The notes below the pieces were generated by a model. That model made no database searches. It was not told the origin of the DNA and was given only the letters and a program-made list of their open reading frames with translations. The position numbers and the translations under genes are program-made. This document shows positions 1 to 8,785 of a DNA stretch of 64,000 nucleotides, piece after piece. The stretch is taken from the NCBI RefSeq assembly GCF_014638745.1, contig NZ_BMFO01000001.1, forward strand, positions 658,591-722,590, read 5' to 3'. How positions within the stretch are numbered: position 1 is the stretch's first letter; every line of letters starts with the position of its first letter. The stretch comes from Arenimonas maotaiensis (GTDB lineage: Bacteria > Pseudomonadota > Gammaproteobacteria > Xanthomonadales > Xanthomonadaceae).

Positions 1-1
1 C

Positions 2-910
2 GGCAGCGGTTACGGCCCGGTCAGCAACGTGCGCCGCAGCGGCGCATCGGAAGCGGCGCGCAAAGGCGCGGTGGCGCTGCTGATCCGGTCGGTCGGCACC
101 GACTCCGACCGGCTGGCGCACACCGGCATGATGCGTTACGAGGACGGCGTGGCGAAGATCCCGGCGGCGGCGCTATCGGTACCCGACGCCGAGCTGCTGG
201 CCAACATGCTCAAGCGCGGCAAGCCGGTCACCGTGGCGCTCGACATCCAAGCCGGCGTCACCGGCAGCAAGACCGAATACAACGTCATCGGCGAGATCAC
301 CGGCCGCGGCAAACCCGATGAGGTGGTGGTCATCGGCGGCCACCTGGACTCCTGGGACCTGGGCACCGGCGCCATCGACGACGGCGCCGGCGTGGCCATC
401 ACCATGGCCGCCGGCGCGCTGATCGGCGACCTGAAGAAAGCGCCGAAACGCACCATCCGCGTGATCGCCTTCGCCAACGAGGAACAGGGCCTGCTGGGCG
501 GCAAGGCCTATGCCGAGGCGATGAAGGACGCGATGGGCACGCACCAACTGGCTGCGGAAAGCGATTTCGGCGCCGGCCGCATCTATGCCCTGCATGCCGG
601 CGTATCGCCGGAATCGAAACCGGTGATCGAACGCATCGCGCAGGTGCTGGCGCCGCTGGGCATCACCTGGGCCGAGGGCGGCGGTCCGGGTCCGGACATC
701 AGCCCGAGCGTGCCCTACGGCCTGCCGTGGGCGGAACTGCAGCAGGACGGCAGCGATTACTTCGACTACCACCATACCGCCAACGACACGCTCGACAAGA
801 TCGAACCGGCCGCACTCGACCAACAGGTCGCGGCCTACGCCGCACTGGCCTATCTGGCGGCGGAAACCGCGGTCGATATCGCACCGGCGGCACCGGCCGC
901 GCAGAAGTAA
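2..910 (+). CDS. M28 family zinc aminopeptidase, 3' part (5' end outside window)
   Basis: The reading frame is open from base 2, so the gene begins upstream of the window; the GTG at 29 is only an internal codon. The first ~80 residues (SGYGPVSNVRRSG...) look like the end of a PA-type insert domain, which in this family lies inside the M28 catalytic domain. The di-zinc site is visible: the GGHLDSWD motif near 334-357 supplies His and Asp, DDGAG near 379-393 supplies the bridging Asp, NEEQG near 475-489 supplies the catalytic and zinc Glu, and DYHHTAND near 764-787 supplies the last His. Members are secreted or periplasmic metallo-aminopeptidases or carboxypeptidases. The signal peptide cannot be seen here. 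The tail is Ala/Pro-rich. Substrate is unknown. Confidence 0.9.
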   Translation, partial: GSGYGPVSNVRRSGASEAARKGAVALLIRSVGTDSDRLAHTGMMRYEDGVAKIPAAALSVPDAELLANMLKRGKPVTVALDIQAGVTGSKTEYNVIGEITGRGKPDEVVVIGGHLDSWDLGTGAIDDGAGVAITMAAGALIGDLKKAPKRTIRVIAFANEEQGLLGGKAYAEAMKDAMGTHQLAAESDFGAGRIYALHAGVSPESKPVIERIAQVLAPLGITWAEGGGPGPDISPSVPYGLPWAELQQDGSDYFDYHHTANDTLDKIEPAALDQQVAAYAALAYLAAETAVDIAPAAPAAQK

Positions 911-916
911 CCCGGC

Positions 917-2365
917 ATGTTGAAATCCGCGGCCGCGCGTCCGCTGCTCTGGCTGATGCTGTTGGCGGGCCTGTTGGCGTTCGCCTTCCAGGGCAGCCGC
1001 GGGCTGTGGGAACCGGACGAAGGCCGCTATACCAACGTCGCGCTGCAGATGATGTCCAGCGGCGACTACCTGATGCCGCACCGGCATCACGGCACGCTGC
1101 ATGTCACCAAACCGCCGGTGACCTATTGGGCGCTGGCCGGCAGCTTCGGCGCGTTCGGGCATAACGAATGGGCGGCGCGTCTGCCCATGGCCTTGGCCTA
1201 TCTGCTGACGGTATTCCTGGTGTACCGCCTCGGCCGGCTGTTCACTCCGGCGCGGCCATGGCTTCCGGCGTTGCTGTACGCCATCAGCCCGGTGCCGTTC
1301 CTGGCCGCGAACGCCATCACCACCGACACCTTGCTGGCATTCGCGGAAACCGCGGCGGTACTGGCCTATGCGCTGCGGCGCTTCGGTGCTGGACGGCCCC
1401 GGCATCTGGACCTGATGTGGCTCCTGTTCGGCCTGGCGTTCATGATCAAGGGTCCGCCGGGGCTGTTGCCGTTGGCGGCGATCGTCCTCTTCGAGTGGCG
1501 CAGCGGCGGCCTGACGGCCCTGCGCGGCCTGTTGCGGCCCATCGGGCTGGCGTTGTTCGTGGTGGCCGGTTTGGGCTGGTTCGCGTTCATCACCCAGCAA
1601 CGGCCGGAGCTGTTGGATTACTTCCTGCGCCATGAAGTGGTCGACCGCGTGGCCAGCGCCACGCATGACCGCAACAGCCAGTGGTACGGCGGCTTCAGCG
1701 TCTACCTGCCGACCTTGCTGGTCGGTGCCCTGCCCTGGCTGCTGGCTTTGCTCGCCGGCCGCCGCCGGGTGGGCGTCGCCCGGGACGCCCAAATGCGCTT
1801 CCTGCTGCTCTGGACGCTGCTGCCGTTGCTGGTGTTCATGCTGTCGCGTTCGCGTCTGCCGTTCTATATCCTGCCGCTGTTCGTGCCTTTGGCACTGCTG
1901 GCGTCCAAGGCGCTTGCCGACATCGCGTTCGGCACGCGGCATGCGGCGTTGTTGGCCTTCTGGCTGGTTTGTCTGCTGTCGCTGAAAGGCGCGTTGGCCT
2001 ATTGGCCCTACAAGGATGACGCGCGCGCGTTCGCCGCCGAGCTGCGGCCGATGCTCCCGGCGCAGCCGAACGAGCTCGCGTTCGTGGGCGCCAAAGCGTC
2101 TTACGGGCTGAATTTCTACCTCGGCGCCGAAATCGAGAAACTCAGCCTGGAAGACCTGCGCGGACCGCAACCGCTGTCGGATGCCGAATACGACCAAGGG
2201 CTGCGTTCGGAATTGTACGAAGCCGAGCCGCGGCGCTACTTCCTGGTGCCGGAGAAGCAGCAGGCCGCCTTCCTTGCCGTCATCGGCGAGCGCCCCGAAC
2301 TGAAGCCGCACCGGCTCGGCACGGCGCGCCGCTACGCAGTGTACCGGATCGAACGCGCGCCCTGA
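917..2365 (+). CDS. GT39-family membrane glycosyltransferase (ArnT/PMT-like)
   Basis: 482 residues with about ten to twelve hydrophobic segments. After the first membrane segment comes WEPDEGRY (residues 31-38), the acidic Asp-Glu pair in the first periplasmic loop that marks the GT39/ArnT superfamily. Next come a KPPVTYW loop and a KGPPGLLPL segment typical of these enzymes. The C-terminal ~100 residues are soluble and probably periplasmic. Such enzymes move a sugar from a polyprenyl-phosphate donor to lipid A, protein or another envelope acceptor. Nothing here defines donor or acceptor, and no arn-type sugar synthesis genes are nearby, so ArnT itself is not claimed. It starts six bases after the M28 peptidase stop and is probably co-transcribed with it. 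Confidence 0.8.
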   Translation: MLKSAAARPLLWLMLLAGLLAFAFQGSRGLWEPDEGRYTNVALQMMSSGDYLMPHRHHGTLHVTKPPVTYWALAGSFGAFGHNEWAARLPMALAYLLTVFLVYRLGRLFTPARPWLPALLYAISPVPFLAANAITTDTLLAFAETAAVLAYALRRFGAGRPRHLDLMWLLFGLAFMIKGPPGLLPLAAIVLFEWRSGGLTALRGLLRPIGLALFVVAGLGWFAFITQQRPELLDYFLRHEVVDRVASATHDRNSQWYGGFSVYLPTLLVGALPWLLALLAGRRRVGVARDAQMRFLLLWTLLPLLVFMLSRSRLPFYILPLFVPLALLASKALADIAFGTRHAALLAFWLVCLLSLKGALAYWPYKDDARAFAAELRPMLPAQPNELAFVGAKASYGLNFYLGAEIEKLSLEDLRGPQPLSDAEYDQGLRSELYEAEPRRYFLVPEKQQAAFLAVIGERPELKPHRLGTARRYAVYRIERAP

Positions 2366-2371
2366 ACCGGC

Positions 2372-3313
2372 TCAGCGGTTCTGCCGGCGCCACTCCGCCA
2401 ACAGCACGGCGGTGGCGGCGGCCACGTTCAGGCTCTCCACCCGGCCGGTGCCGGGAATCTCCACTTTCAGGCCGCTGGCCGCCAGCAGCGGCGCGCCGAC
2501 GCCGGTCTGTTCCGCGCCCATCACCAGTACGCAACGGGCCGGCAATTCGGCCTCGAACAGGTCGCGGCCGCCGCGCACCACGGTGGTGACCAGCACGAAA
2601 CCGGCCGATTGCAGCTGCGCGACGGCGTTTTCGTCGCGACCCAGACGCACCATCGGCACATGTTCGGCGCCGCCCTCGGCCACGCGCGCCGCCGCGCCGG
2701 AAACGGCGAGCTGCGAGTCCTTCGGCAACAGCACCGCCTGCGCGCCGAAATGCGCGGCCGAACGCAGGATCGCGCCGAGGTTGTGCGGATTGCCGACGCC
2801 GTCCAGCCATATCGCCAGCGCCGGACCGGCCGGCAGGTCCATCAGCCAGGTCGACAGCGGGATTTCCGCGGCCGGCGTCAGCGCCAGGCAGACGCCTTCG
2901 TGGTGGGCGCTGGCGGTCAGCTTGTCCAGATCTTCGGCCTCCACCACGTTGTAGCCGATGCGGTGCTTGACGCAGAACGCCAACAGCTCCTGCAGCTTGG
3001 GGATGCGCGATTCCAGCAGCCAGAGTTTACGGATGTCCTGCGGGCGCTCGCGGAACGCCGCCAGACAGGCGTTCAGGCCGTAGATGCGCAGTTCCTTGGG
3101 TTTGGCCGGCCGCGCCGCGGCCGATTCGTCGCGCAACGGCGGTTCGTCCTGCCGGGAACGCGGCGGACGCGCGGCATCCTGTTCGAAGCGGCGTGGCGCC
3201 CTCGGCATGCGCGGGCCGTCTTCGCCGCGCGGCGGTCGCGGTGCGCGCGCGGTGCCGGGTTTGGCGCGGGATGGGCCGCGGTACAGCGGATGATCGTCGT
3301 TGGAATCGGACAT
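2372..3313 (-). CDS. yfiF: TrmH-family (SPOUT) tRNA/rRNA methyltransferase, YfiF type
   Basis: 313 residues in three parts. Residues 1-72 are a disordered, Arg/Pro-rich basic tail. Residues 75-150 (starting RIYGLNACLAAF) are the substrate-binding domain. Residues ~160-313 form the SPOUT trefoil-knot methyltransferase, with NPHNLGAILRS, MGAEQTGV and ESLNVAAATAVLLAEW as motifs 1-3. The long basic tail and the phrase AEGGAEHV match what I recall of E. coli YfiF better than RlmB or TrmH, which lack such a tail. Predicted to 2'-O-methylate a ribose in tRNA or rRNA with S-adenosylmethionine; the target is not known to me. Its stop lies seven bases from that of the convergent glycosyltransferase, and no terminator hairpin is obvious between them. 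Confidence 0.8.
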   Translation of the reverse strand: MSDSNDDHPLYRGPSRAKPGTARAPRPPRGEDGPRMPRAPRRFEQDAARPPRSRQDEPPLRDESAAARPAKPKELRIYGLNACLAAFRERPQDIRKLWLLESRIPKLQELLAFCVKHRIGYNVVEAEDLDKLTASAHHEGVCLALTPAAEIPLSTWLMDLPAGPALAIWLDGVGNPHNLGAILRSAAHFGAQAVLLPKDSQLAVSGAAARVAEGGAEHVPMVRLGRDENAVAQLQSAGFVLVTTVVRGGRDLFEAELPARCVLVMGAEQTGVGAPLLAASGLKVEIPGTGRVESLNVAAATAVLLAEWRRQNR

Positions 3314-3369
3314 GCCGCCGGCCCTCGCATTGGATAGGCCGGCATTGTATCAAACGGCGGACCTGGGCC

Positions 3370-6300
3370 TCAGGCGCCTTGGCCCGCTTCGCGGTCCGGC
3401 ACGGCCACGGCCTGCCGCTCGAGCTCGCGCGCGCGTTGCTCGGGCGAACCGGTGTACGGCGCCAGCCAGCGGTACACCACCGGCACGATATACAGGGTCA
3501 GCGCAGTGGCGGCCAACACGCCGAACACCACCACGATGCCGATGGCTTGGCGCGAACCCGAGCCCGGACCGCTGCCGAGCATCAGGGGCAAGGCGCCGGC
3601 AGCGGTGGCGATCGAGGTCATCAGGATCGGCCGCAGGCGAACCGCCGAGGCCTCGAGGATCGCCTCGCGCACGCCGAGCCCGGCGTCGCGGCGCTGGTTG
3701 GCGAACTCCACGATCAGGATGCCGTTCTTGGCCGCCAGGCCGATCAGCATGATGATACCGACCTGACTGAACAGATTCAGGCTGCCGCCCATCAGCCACA
3801 GGCCGAGCAAGGCGCCGAACACCGCCATCGGCACGGTCAGCAGAATCACCAACGGATGGATCAGGCTTTCGAACTGCGCCGCCAACACCAGATACACCAC
3901 CAACAGCGCCAGCGCGAAGGTGAACATCACGGCTTGGCCGGACTTCAGGTATTCGCGCGACTGGCCTTTGTAATCGACCTGGACCGTGGACGGCAGCTCC
4001 TCGGCCGCGGTCCGCTGCAGCCAGGCGATGGCTTCGCCGAGGTTGGCCTCGGGCTTCAGGCCGGCGGACACGGTGATGGCGCGCAGGCGGTTGAAGCGGT
4101 TGAAGCTGCCGGGCTCGGCCAGCTCGCGGACCTGCACCACCGAGGCGAGCGGCACCAAGGCGCCGCTGGCGGTGCGCACGTTGATCGACAGCAGATCGGA
4201 CGGCGTGCGCCGGCCCTCGGCCGCGGCCTGCACGATCACGTCGTATTCTTCGCCGCCTTGGATGTAGGTGCCGACCCGGCGCGAGCCGAGCAGGCTCTCC
4301 AGCGTGCGCCCGATTTCCTGATTGGATACGCCGAGCGCGGCGGCGCGTTCGCGGTTGATGTCCAGCCGCAGCTGCGGTCGGGTTTCTTTGTAGTCGGAAT
4401 CCGGACCGGTCAGGTCGGGGTTCTCTTCCATGCGCTTGAGCAGACGGTCGCGCCACTGCACCAGTTCGTTGTAGTCGGAGCCCTGCAGCACCAGCTGCAC
4501 CGGTTGGCCGCCGCCGCGCACCAGGCCGGTCGGCTGCTGCGGACGGGCCTGCACGCCGGCGATCGCGGACAGGCGCTTGCGCGCGTCCTCGACCACCGTG
4601 GAGGTGTCGAGGCCGCGCTCGGCCCAGGGCTTGAGCAGCACGGTGGCACGGCCGGTATGCATCTCCTCGCTCGGCCCGAAGCCGCCCGGTACCGTGGCGT
4701 TGATGCGGTCGATGGCGCCGTCCTCGGCCATCAACGCCATCAGCTCGGACTGCACCTGTTCCATCTGCTTCACGGTGTAATCGAAGCCGGCGCCTTCAGG
4801 GCCGTTGACCGAGACGAAGAACACGCCGCGGTCTTCGGCCGGGGCCAGTTCCTTGGGCACCAGCACATACAGGCCGGCGCTGAGCGCCACCACCGCCAGC
4901 ATGGCGCCGACGGTCGCGCCGCGCCGGGACAGCAGCGACTCCAGGCTGTGCGCGTAGCGGCGGCTGACCGAATCCAGGAACGCGTTGACGCGGGCCTCGA
5001 AGCCGTTGACGCGGCTCTTGTCGTGCGATTTCAGGATCAGCGAGCACATCATCGGAGTCAAGGTCAGCGCGATCAGCGCCGAGATGGCGATGGCGCTGGC
5101 CATGGTCACCGCCAGCTCGCGGAACAGGCGGCCGTTGTTGCCTTCGATGAAGGCCATCGGCAGGAACACCGCGACCAGCACGGCCGTGGTCGCGATCACC
5201 GCGAACGCGACCTGGCGGGTGCCGCGGAACGCGCCCAGCATCGGCGGTTCGCCGGCGTCGATGCGGCGTTGCGCGTTCTCCAGCACCACGATGGCGTCGT
5301 CGACCACCAGGCCGATGCACAGCACCAGCGCCAGCAGGGTCAGCAGGTTGATGGAGTAGCCGAACAGCCAGAGCGCGATGAAGGCCGCCATCAGGCAGAC
5401 CGGCACGGTGACCGCCGGGATCAGCGAGGCGCGCACGCTGCCGAGGAACAGCCAGATCACCAGCAACACCAGCACGATGGCCTCGAACAGGGTGCTGTAG
5501 ACCTTTTCCACCGCGGCGTCGATGAACACCGTGGTGTCGAAGTTGATGCCCATGTTCATGCCTTCGGGCAGACCGGGATTGATGCGGTCGATTTCGGCGC
5601 GCACGTCGCGCGAGACCTGCAGCGAGTTGGCGGTCGAGGTCTTGACGATGCCGAGCGCCAGCTGCGGCTCGCCGTTGCCGCGGAACCAGGCGCGGCGTTC
5701 GGCCGACTCGCGCGCCACGCGGGCGACGTCGGACAGCAGCACGGTCTGGCCGTCCGGCAGGGTCTTCAGCACCAGCTTGCCGAACGCCTCGGGTGAATCG
5801 AAGCTGCGGTTGACGCGCAGCAGGAAATCGCGGTCCTTCGACTCCAGGCGGCCGGCCGGCAGCTCCAGGTTCTCGCGGCGCAGGGCGTTCTCGACGTCAC
5901 CGACGGTCAGCCCGCGCGCGGTCAGCGCGTCGTCGTCGAGCCAGATGCGCATGGCGTAGCGTTGCCCCCCGTTGAGCCGGACCTGCGCCACGCCGGGAAT
6001 GCTGGAGAAGCGGTCGACGATGTAGCGGTCGGCGTAGTCGGTGAGCGCGAGCGCGTCGGCACCCTTCTGCACCACGCGTACCCAGATGATCACTTCGGCG
6101 TCGGCCTCGACCTTCGCCACCTGCGGCGGATCGGCCTCTTCCGGCAGGCGGTCGGCGACGCGGCTGACCGCGTCGCGGACGTCGTTGGCGGCCGATTCGA
6201 TGTCGCGCTCGAGGGTGAACTCCAGGTTGACCGAGGCACGGCCGTTGCGCGAGGAGCTGGTGACCAGGTCGACGCCCTCGATGCCGGCCACGGCGTCCTC

Positions 6301-6501
6301 GATCACCTGGGTCACCCGCGTCTCGACCACGCCGGCGGCGGCGCCGGGGTAGCTGACGTCGATCGACACCACCGGCGGATCGATGTTGGGCAGTTCGCGC
6401 AGCGGCAGGCGGGTGAAGGCGATCAGGCCGATGGTGACCAGCATCAGGCTGATCACGGCGGCGAACACCGGCCGCTTGATGGAGACGTCGGACAGGATCA
6501 T
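3370..6501 (-). CDS. RND multidrug efflux permease (HAE1 family)
   Basis: 1043 residues, the usual size of AcrB-like inner-membrane proton/drug antiporters. The N terminus (ILSDVSIKRPVFAAVISL) is typical of the family. The transport residues are visible: the paired Asp in GLVVDDAIVVLEN (TM4) and the Lys in GLAAKNGILIVEFANQ (TM10). Two large periplasmic loops follow TM1 and TM7, as expected for the porter and funnel domains. The ATG overlaps the adaptor stop as ATGA, so the two are translationally coupled. No outer-membrane channel gene lies next to it, so the pump presumably uses a TolC/OprM-like protein encoded elsewhere. Substrates cannot be inferred from sequence alone. Confidence 0.95.
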   Translation of the reverse strand: MILSDVSIKRPVFAAVISLMLVTIGLIAFTRLPLRELPNIDPPVVSIDVSYPGAAAGVVETRVTQVIEDAVAGIEGVDLVTSSSRNGRASVNLEFTLERDIESAANDVRDAVSRVADRLPEEADPPQVAKVEADAEVIIWVRVVQKGADALALTDYADRYIVDRFSSIPGVAQVRLNGGQRYAMRIWLDDDALTARGLTVGDVENALRRENLELPAGRLESKDRDFLLRVNRSFDSPEAFGKLVLKTLPDGQTVLLSDVARVARESAERRAWFRGNGEPQLALGIVKTSTANSLQVSRDVRAEIDRINPGLPEGMNMGINFDTTVFIDAAVEKVYSTLFEAIVLVLLVIWLFLGSVRASLIPAVTVPVCLMAAFIALWLFGYSINLLTLLALVLCIGLVVDDAIVVLENAQRRIDAGEPPMLGAFRGTRQVAFAVIATTAVLVAVFLPMAFIEGNNGRLFRELAVTMASAIAISALIALTLTPMMCSLILKSHDKSRVNGFEARVNAFLDSVSRRYAHSLESLLSRRGATVGAMLAVVALSAGLYVLVPKELAPAEDRGVFFVSVNGPEGAGFDYTVKQMEQVQSELMALMAEDGAIDRINATVPGGFGPSEEMHTGRATVLLKPWAERGLDTSTVVEDARKRLSAIAGVQARPQQPTGLVRGGGQPVQLVLQGSDYNELVQWRDRLLKRMEENPDLTGPDSDYKETRPQLRLDINRERAAALGVSNQEIGRTLESLLGSRRVGTYIQGGEEYDVIVQAAAEGRRTPSDLLSINVRTASGALVPLASVVQVRELAEPGSFNRFNRLRAITVSAGLKPEANLGEAIAWLQRTAAEELPSTVQVDYKGQSREYLKSGQAVMFTFALALLVVYLVLAAQFESLIHPLVILLTVPMAVFGALLGLWLMGGSLNLFSQVGIIMLIGLAAKNGILIVEFANQRRDAGLGVREAILEASAVRLRPILMTSIATAAGALPLMLGSGPGSGSRQAIGIVVVFGVLAATALTLYIVPVVYRWLAPYTGSPEQRARELERQAVAVPDREAGQGA

Positions 6502-7538
6502 GGCGCGACTTTCGCCGCAGCCGGAGCGACGGCGATCTTCTGGCCGTCACGCAGTTTCGACGTGCCGTCAAGCACCACCCGCTCACCGGCTTTCAGGCCG
6601 TTGAGCACCAACGCCTTGCCGTCGCGGCGGCCGCCGACGGTGACGTCACGGCTGACGGCGGTGCCATCGGCGGCGGCGAGGTACACGAACGTGCGGTTGC
6701 CGACCTGCTGCAAAGCCAACTCCGGAACCACCAAGGCGTCGGCGGCCTCACGCTGCAGCGACACCCGCACCAGCATGCCGGGGCGTACCAGGCCTTCGGA
6801 ATCGGCGATTTCGGCGCGCGCCATGACGGCGCGGGTATCGATGTCGACGCGCGAGTCGATGCCGGCCAGGCGCGCGCGGAACGTGCGCTGCGGATAGGCG
6901 TCGGCGGCGAGTTCCAGCGTCATGCCGGTTTCGAGTTCGGCGATGCGGTTTTCCGGCACGGGGAAGTCGACCCACATGCGCTCCAGGTCGTCCAGATTGA
7001 CCATCGCGGCGCCGGCATTGACGAATTGGCCCTCGCTGACCAGGCGCAGACCGAGCACGCCGCCGAACGGCGCTCGGATGACGCGCTCGTCGAGGCGCAC
7101 CTGTGCCGCCTGCACGCGGGCGGCGGCGGCGTTGCGGGCGGCCACCGCGGTGTCCAGTTGGCTGCGCGCCACCAACTGGCGGCTTTGCAGGTCGCGCAGG
7201 CGGACCACCTGGGCCTCCAGGTCGACCAAGGCGGCGCGGGCTTCGGCGAGTTCGGCCTTGACCGTGCCGGCGTCGAGCTCGACCAGCACCTGGCCCTTGG
7301 CCACCCGTTGGCCGCTTTCGAAGCGGACCGCGGCGATGCGCTCGGATTGCTTGGCGGCGATCACCACCGAATTGCGCGCCTTGACCGTGCCGACCGCGTC
7401 GATGCTGTCGCGCCAAGGCTCCGACGCCAAGGTGACGACGGTAACCGTGGCCGGGGGACCGGCGTCCTTCTTGCGGCCGGCATCTTCTCCGCCGCAGGCG
7501 GTCAACAGCAACAACAGGGCAATCGGGGCGAGGCGCAT
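6498..7538 (-). CDS. RND efflux periplasmic adaptor (membrane fusion) lipoprotein
   Basis: 346 residues from the ATG at 7538. An in-frame TTG lies five codons upstream, but GAAAGGA sits correctly spaced before the ATG. The product then opens with a lipoprotein signal, RLAPIALLLLLTACGG, with lipobox LTAC. The rest has the standard adaptor order: a beta-barrel strand, lipoyl half-motif (VIAAKQSERIAAVRFESGQ), alpha-hairpin (~residues 95-150), second lipoyl half (VIRAPFGGVLGLRLV), beta-barrel and membrane-proximal domain. It would link the permease encoded downstream to an outer-membrane channel. It is first in a two-gene operon. No regulator gene is adjacent. Confidence 0.92.
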   Translation of the reverse strand: MRLAPIALLLLLTACGGEDAGRKKDAGPPATVTVVTLASEPWRDSIDAVGTVKARNSVVIAAKQSERIAAVRFESGQRVAKGQVLVELDAGTVKAELAEARAALVDLEAQVVRLRDLQSRQLVARSQLDTAVAARNAAAARVQAAQVRLDERVIRAPFGGVLGLRLVSEGQFVNAGAAMVNLDDLERMWVDFPVPENRIAELETGMTLELAADAYPQRTFRARLAGIDSRVDIDTRAVMARAEIADSEGLVRPGMLVRVSLQREAADALVVPELALQQVGNRTFVYLAAADGTAVSRDVTVGGRRDGKALVLNGLKAGERVVLDGTSKLRDGQKIAVAPAAAKVAP

Positions 7539-7609
7539 GGCGTGTCCTTTCAAAACAAGACCTCGATTATAAACGGGGCTTGTGTACGGGCGGTTAAGGC
7601 CGGGTAAAG

Positions 7610-7635
7610 AAAAACGCCGGCAAGCCGGCGTTTTT
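7610..7635 (-). terminator. Rho-independent terminator after the aldolase gene
   Basis: A 6-bp GC stem (CGCCGG/CCGGCG) with a four-base loop is flanked by A5 on the left and T5 on the right, so it could work on both strands. It lies 24 bases past the aldolase stop and separates that gene from the efflux genes. On the minus strand the loop reads CTTG. Confidence 0.8.
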
Positions 7636-7658
7636 GGGGCGCGAAACGGGGCGCAGGC

Positions 7659-8660
7659 TTATTTCCACTCGCCCATCGCGGCTAGGCCGTTGTCCTTGGC
7701 GCGGGCATAGACCGTCTTCTGCGCTTCGGCGACGTTGTTGACGATGTCCTTGGCCCAGATCTTCAGGGCCGCCGACTGCATGGCGCGGCCGTAGCTGAAG
7801 CTCAGCGGCCACGGGTTGTTCTCGAAGGTGTTCATCTCGTTCAGGTGCTCGGTGGCCAGCTCATCGGATTGGCCGCCGGACAGGAACACGATGCCCGGCA
7901 GGTTGGCCGGCACGGTGGCCTTCAGGCAATGCACGGTCTGGGCCGCCACTTCCTCGACGTCGGCCTGCTCTTCGCAGTCCTTGCCCGACAGCACCATGCT
8001 GGCCTTCAGGATCACGCCTTCGATCAGCACGTTCTGCTCGAACAGCTGCTGGAACAGCTCGCGCAGGGTCGCTTCGGTCACGTCATAGCAGGTGTCGATG
8101 TCATGGTCGCCGTCCATGATGATTTCCGGCTCGACCATCGGCACGATGCCGGCTTCCTGGCACAGCGCGGCGTAGCGGGCCAGCGCGTGCATGTTGGCGT
8201 CGATGCAGGTCTTGGACGGCATGTCTTCGCCGATGTTGATGACCGCGCGCCATTTGGCGAACTTGGCGCCGAGGGCGGCATATTCCTTCAGGCGGTCGCG
8301 CAGGCCGTCCAGGCCTTCGGTGACCACTTCGCCCGGGAAGCCGGCCAGCGGCACAGTGCCCTTGTCGACCTTGATGCCCGGCAGGATGCCGTTTTCCATC
8401 ATCAGCTGGGTGAACGGCTTGCCGTCCTTGGTCTTCTGGCGCAGGGTCTCGTCGAACAGGATGGCGCCGGAGATGTAGTCGCCCAGACCCGGGGTGGTCA
8501 GCAGCATCTCGCGGTAGGCACGGCGGTTCTCCTCGGTGCACTCCACGCCGACGCTGTCGAAACGCTTCTTGATGGTGGCGTTGGATTCGTCGATGGCGAT
8601 GATGCCTTTGCCGCGGGCCACCATGGCCAAGGCGATTTCGGGGAGTTGGTCGATGCTCAT
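7659..8660 (-). CDS. Class I fructose-bisphosphate aldolase
   Basis: 333 residues, the eukaryote-like Schiff-base aldolase found in xanthomonads. The active-site signature LIEGVILKASM places the Schiff-base lysine at residue 219; IAIDESNATIKKRF (22-34) and KWRAVINIG (136-144) are further family motifs. It cleaves fructose 1,6-bisphosphate to dihydroxyacetone phosphate and glyceraldehyde 3-phosphate in the cytoplasm without a metal. AGGA lies eight bases before the ATG, and a TATAAT -10 lies ~32 bases upstream. A strong hairpin terminator follows, so it is probably monocistronic. It belongs to the dispersed central-carbon cluster with pyk, pgk, gap and tkt. It is unlike the DhnA-type class I enzyme FbaB of E. 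coli. Confidence 0.96.
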   Translation of the reverse strand: MSIDQLPEIALAMVARGKGIIAIDESNATIKKRFDSVGVECTEENRRAYREMLLTTPGLGDYISGAILFDETLRQKTKDGKPFTQLMMENGILPGIKVDKGTVPLAGFPGEVVTEGLDGLRDRLKEYAALGAKFAKWRAVINIGEDMPSKTCIDANMHALARYAALCQEAGIVPMVEPEIIMDGDHDIDTCYDVTEATLRELFQQLFEQNVLIEGVILKASMVLSGKDCEEQADVEEVAAQTVHCLKATVPANLPGIVFLSGGQSDELATEHLNEMNTFENNPWPLSFSYGRAMQSAALKIWAKDIVNNVAEAQKTVYARAKDNGLAAMGEWK

Positions 8661-8691
8661 GGGGACGGTCCTGGTCGGTTGAGGTGGCGGT

Positions 8692-8697
8692 ATTATA
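8692..8697 (-). promoter_or_regulatory. -10 element of the aldolase gene
   Basis: Perfect TATAAT on the minus strand, 31 bases before the ATG at 8660, preceded by TCGGG. No good -35 hexamer sits 16-18 bases upstream. The surrounding sequence closely matches the tkt -10 region. Confidence 0.5.
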
Positions 8698-8742
8698 CCC
8701 GATAGCCTGCCCCGGACCGGCGTCGCGCCGGACGCGCCGGCT

Positions 8743-8751
8743 TGCTAGAAT
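8743..8751 (+). promoter_or_regulatory. Extended -10 upstream of the lipoprotein gene
   Basis: TGCTAGAAT fits an extended -10 (TGn + TAGAAT) and ends 34 bases before the ATG at 8786. The -35 region is not recognisable. Confidence 0.35.
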
Positions 8752-8785
8752 CGTCCGAAATCCGCGTCCCGGGAGACCGAACCGC

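Noticed and set aside
173-2311. Long open frame of 712 codons on the minus strand
   Set aside because: Lies antisense to the M28 peptidase and GT39 genes, is rich in Arg, Gln and His as expected from reading GC-rich codons backward, and has no domain.
3193-5796. Plus-strand open frame of 867 codons
   Set aside because: Antisense to the RND permease; composition (His, Gln, Arg, Gly runs) is that of a codon-bias shadow.
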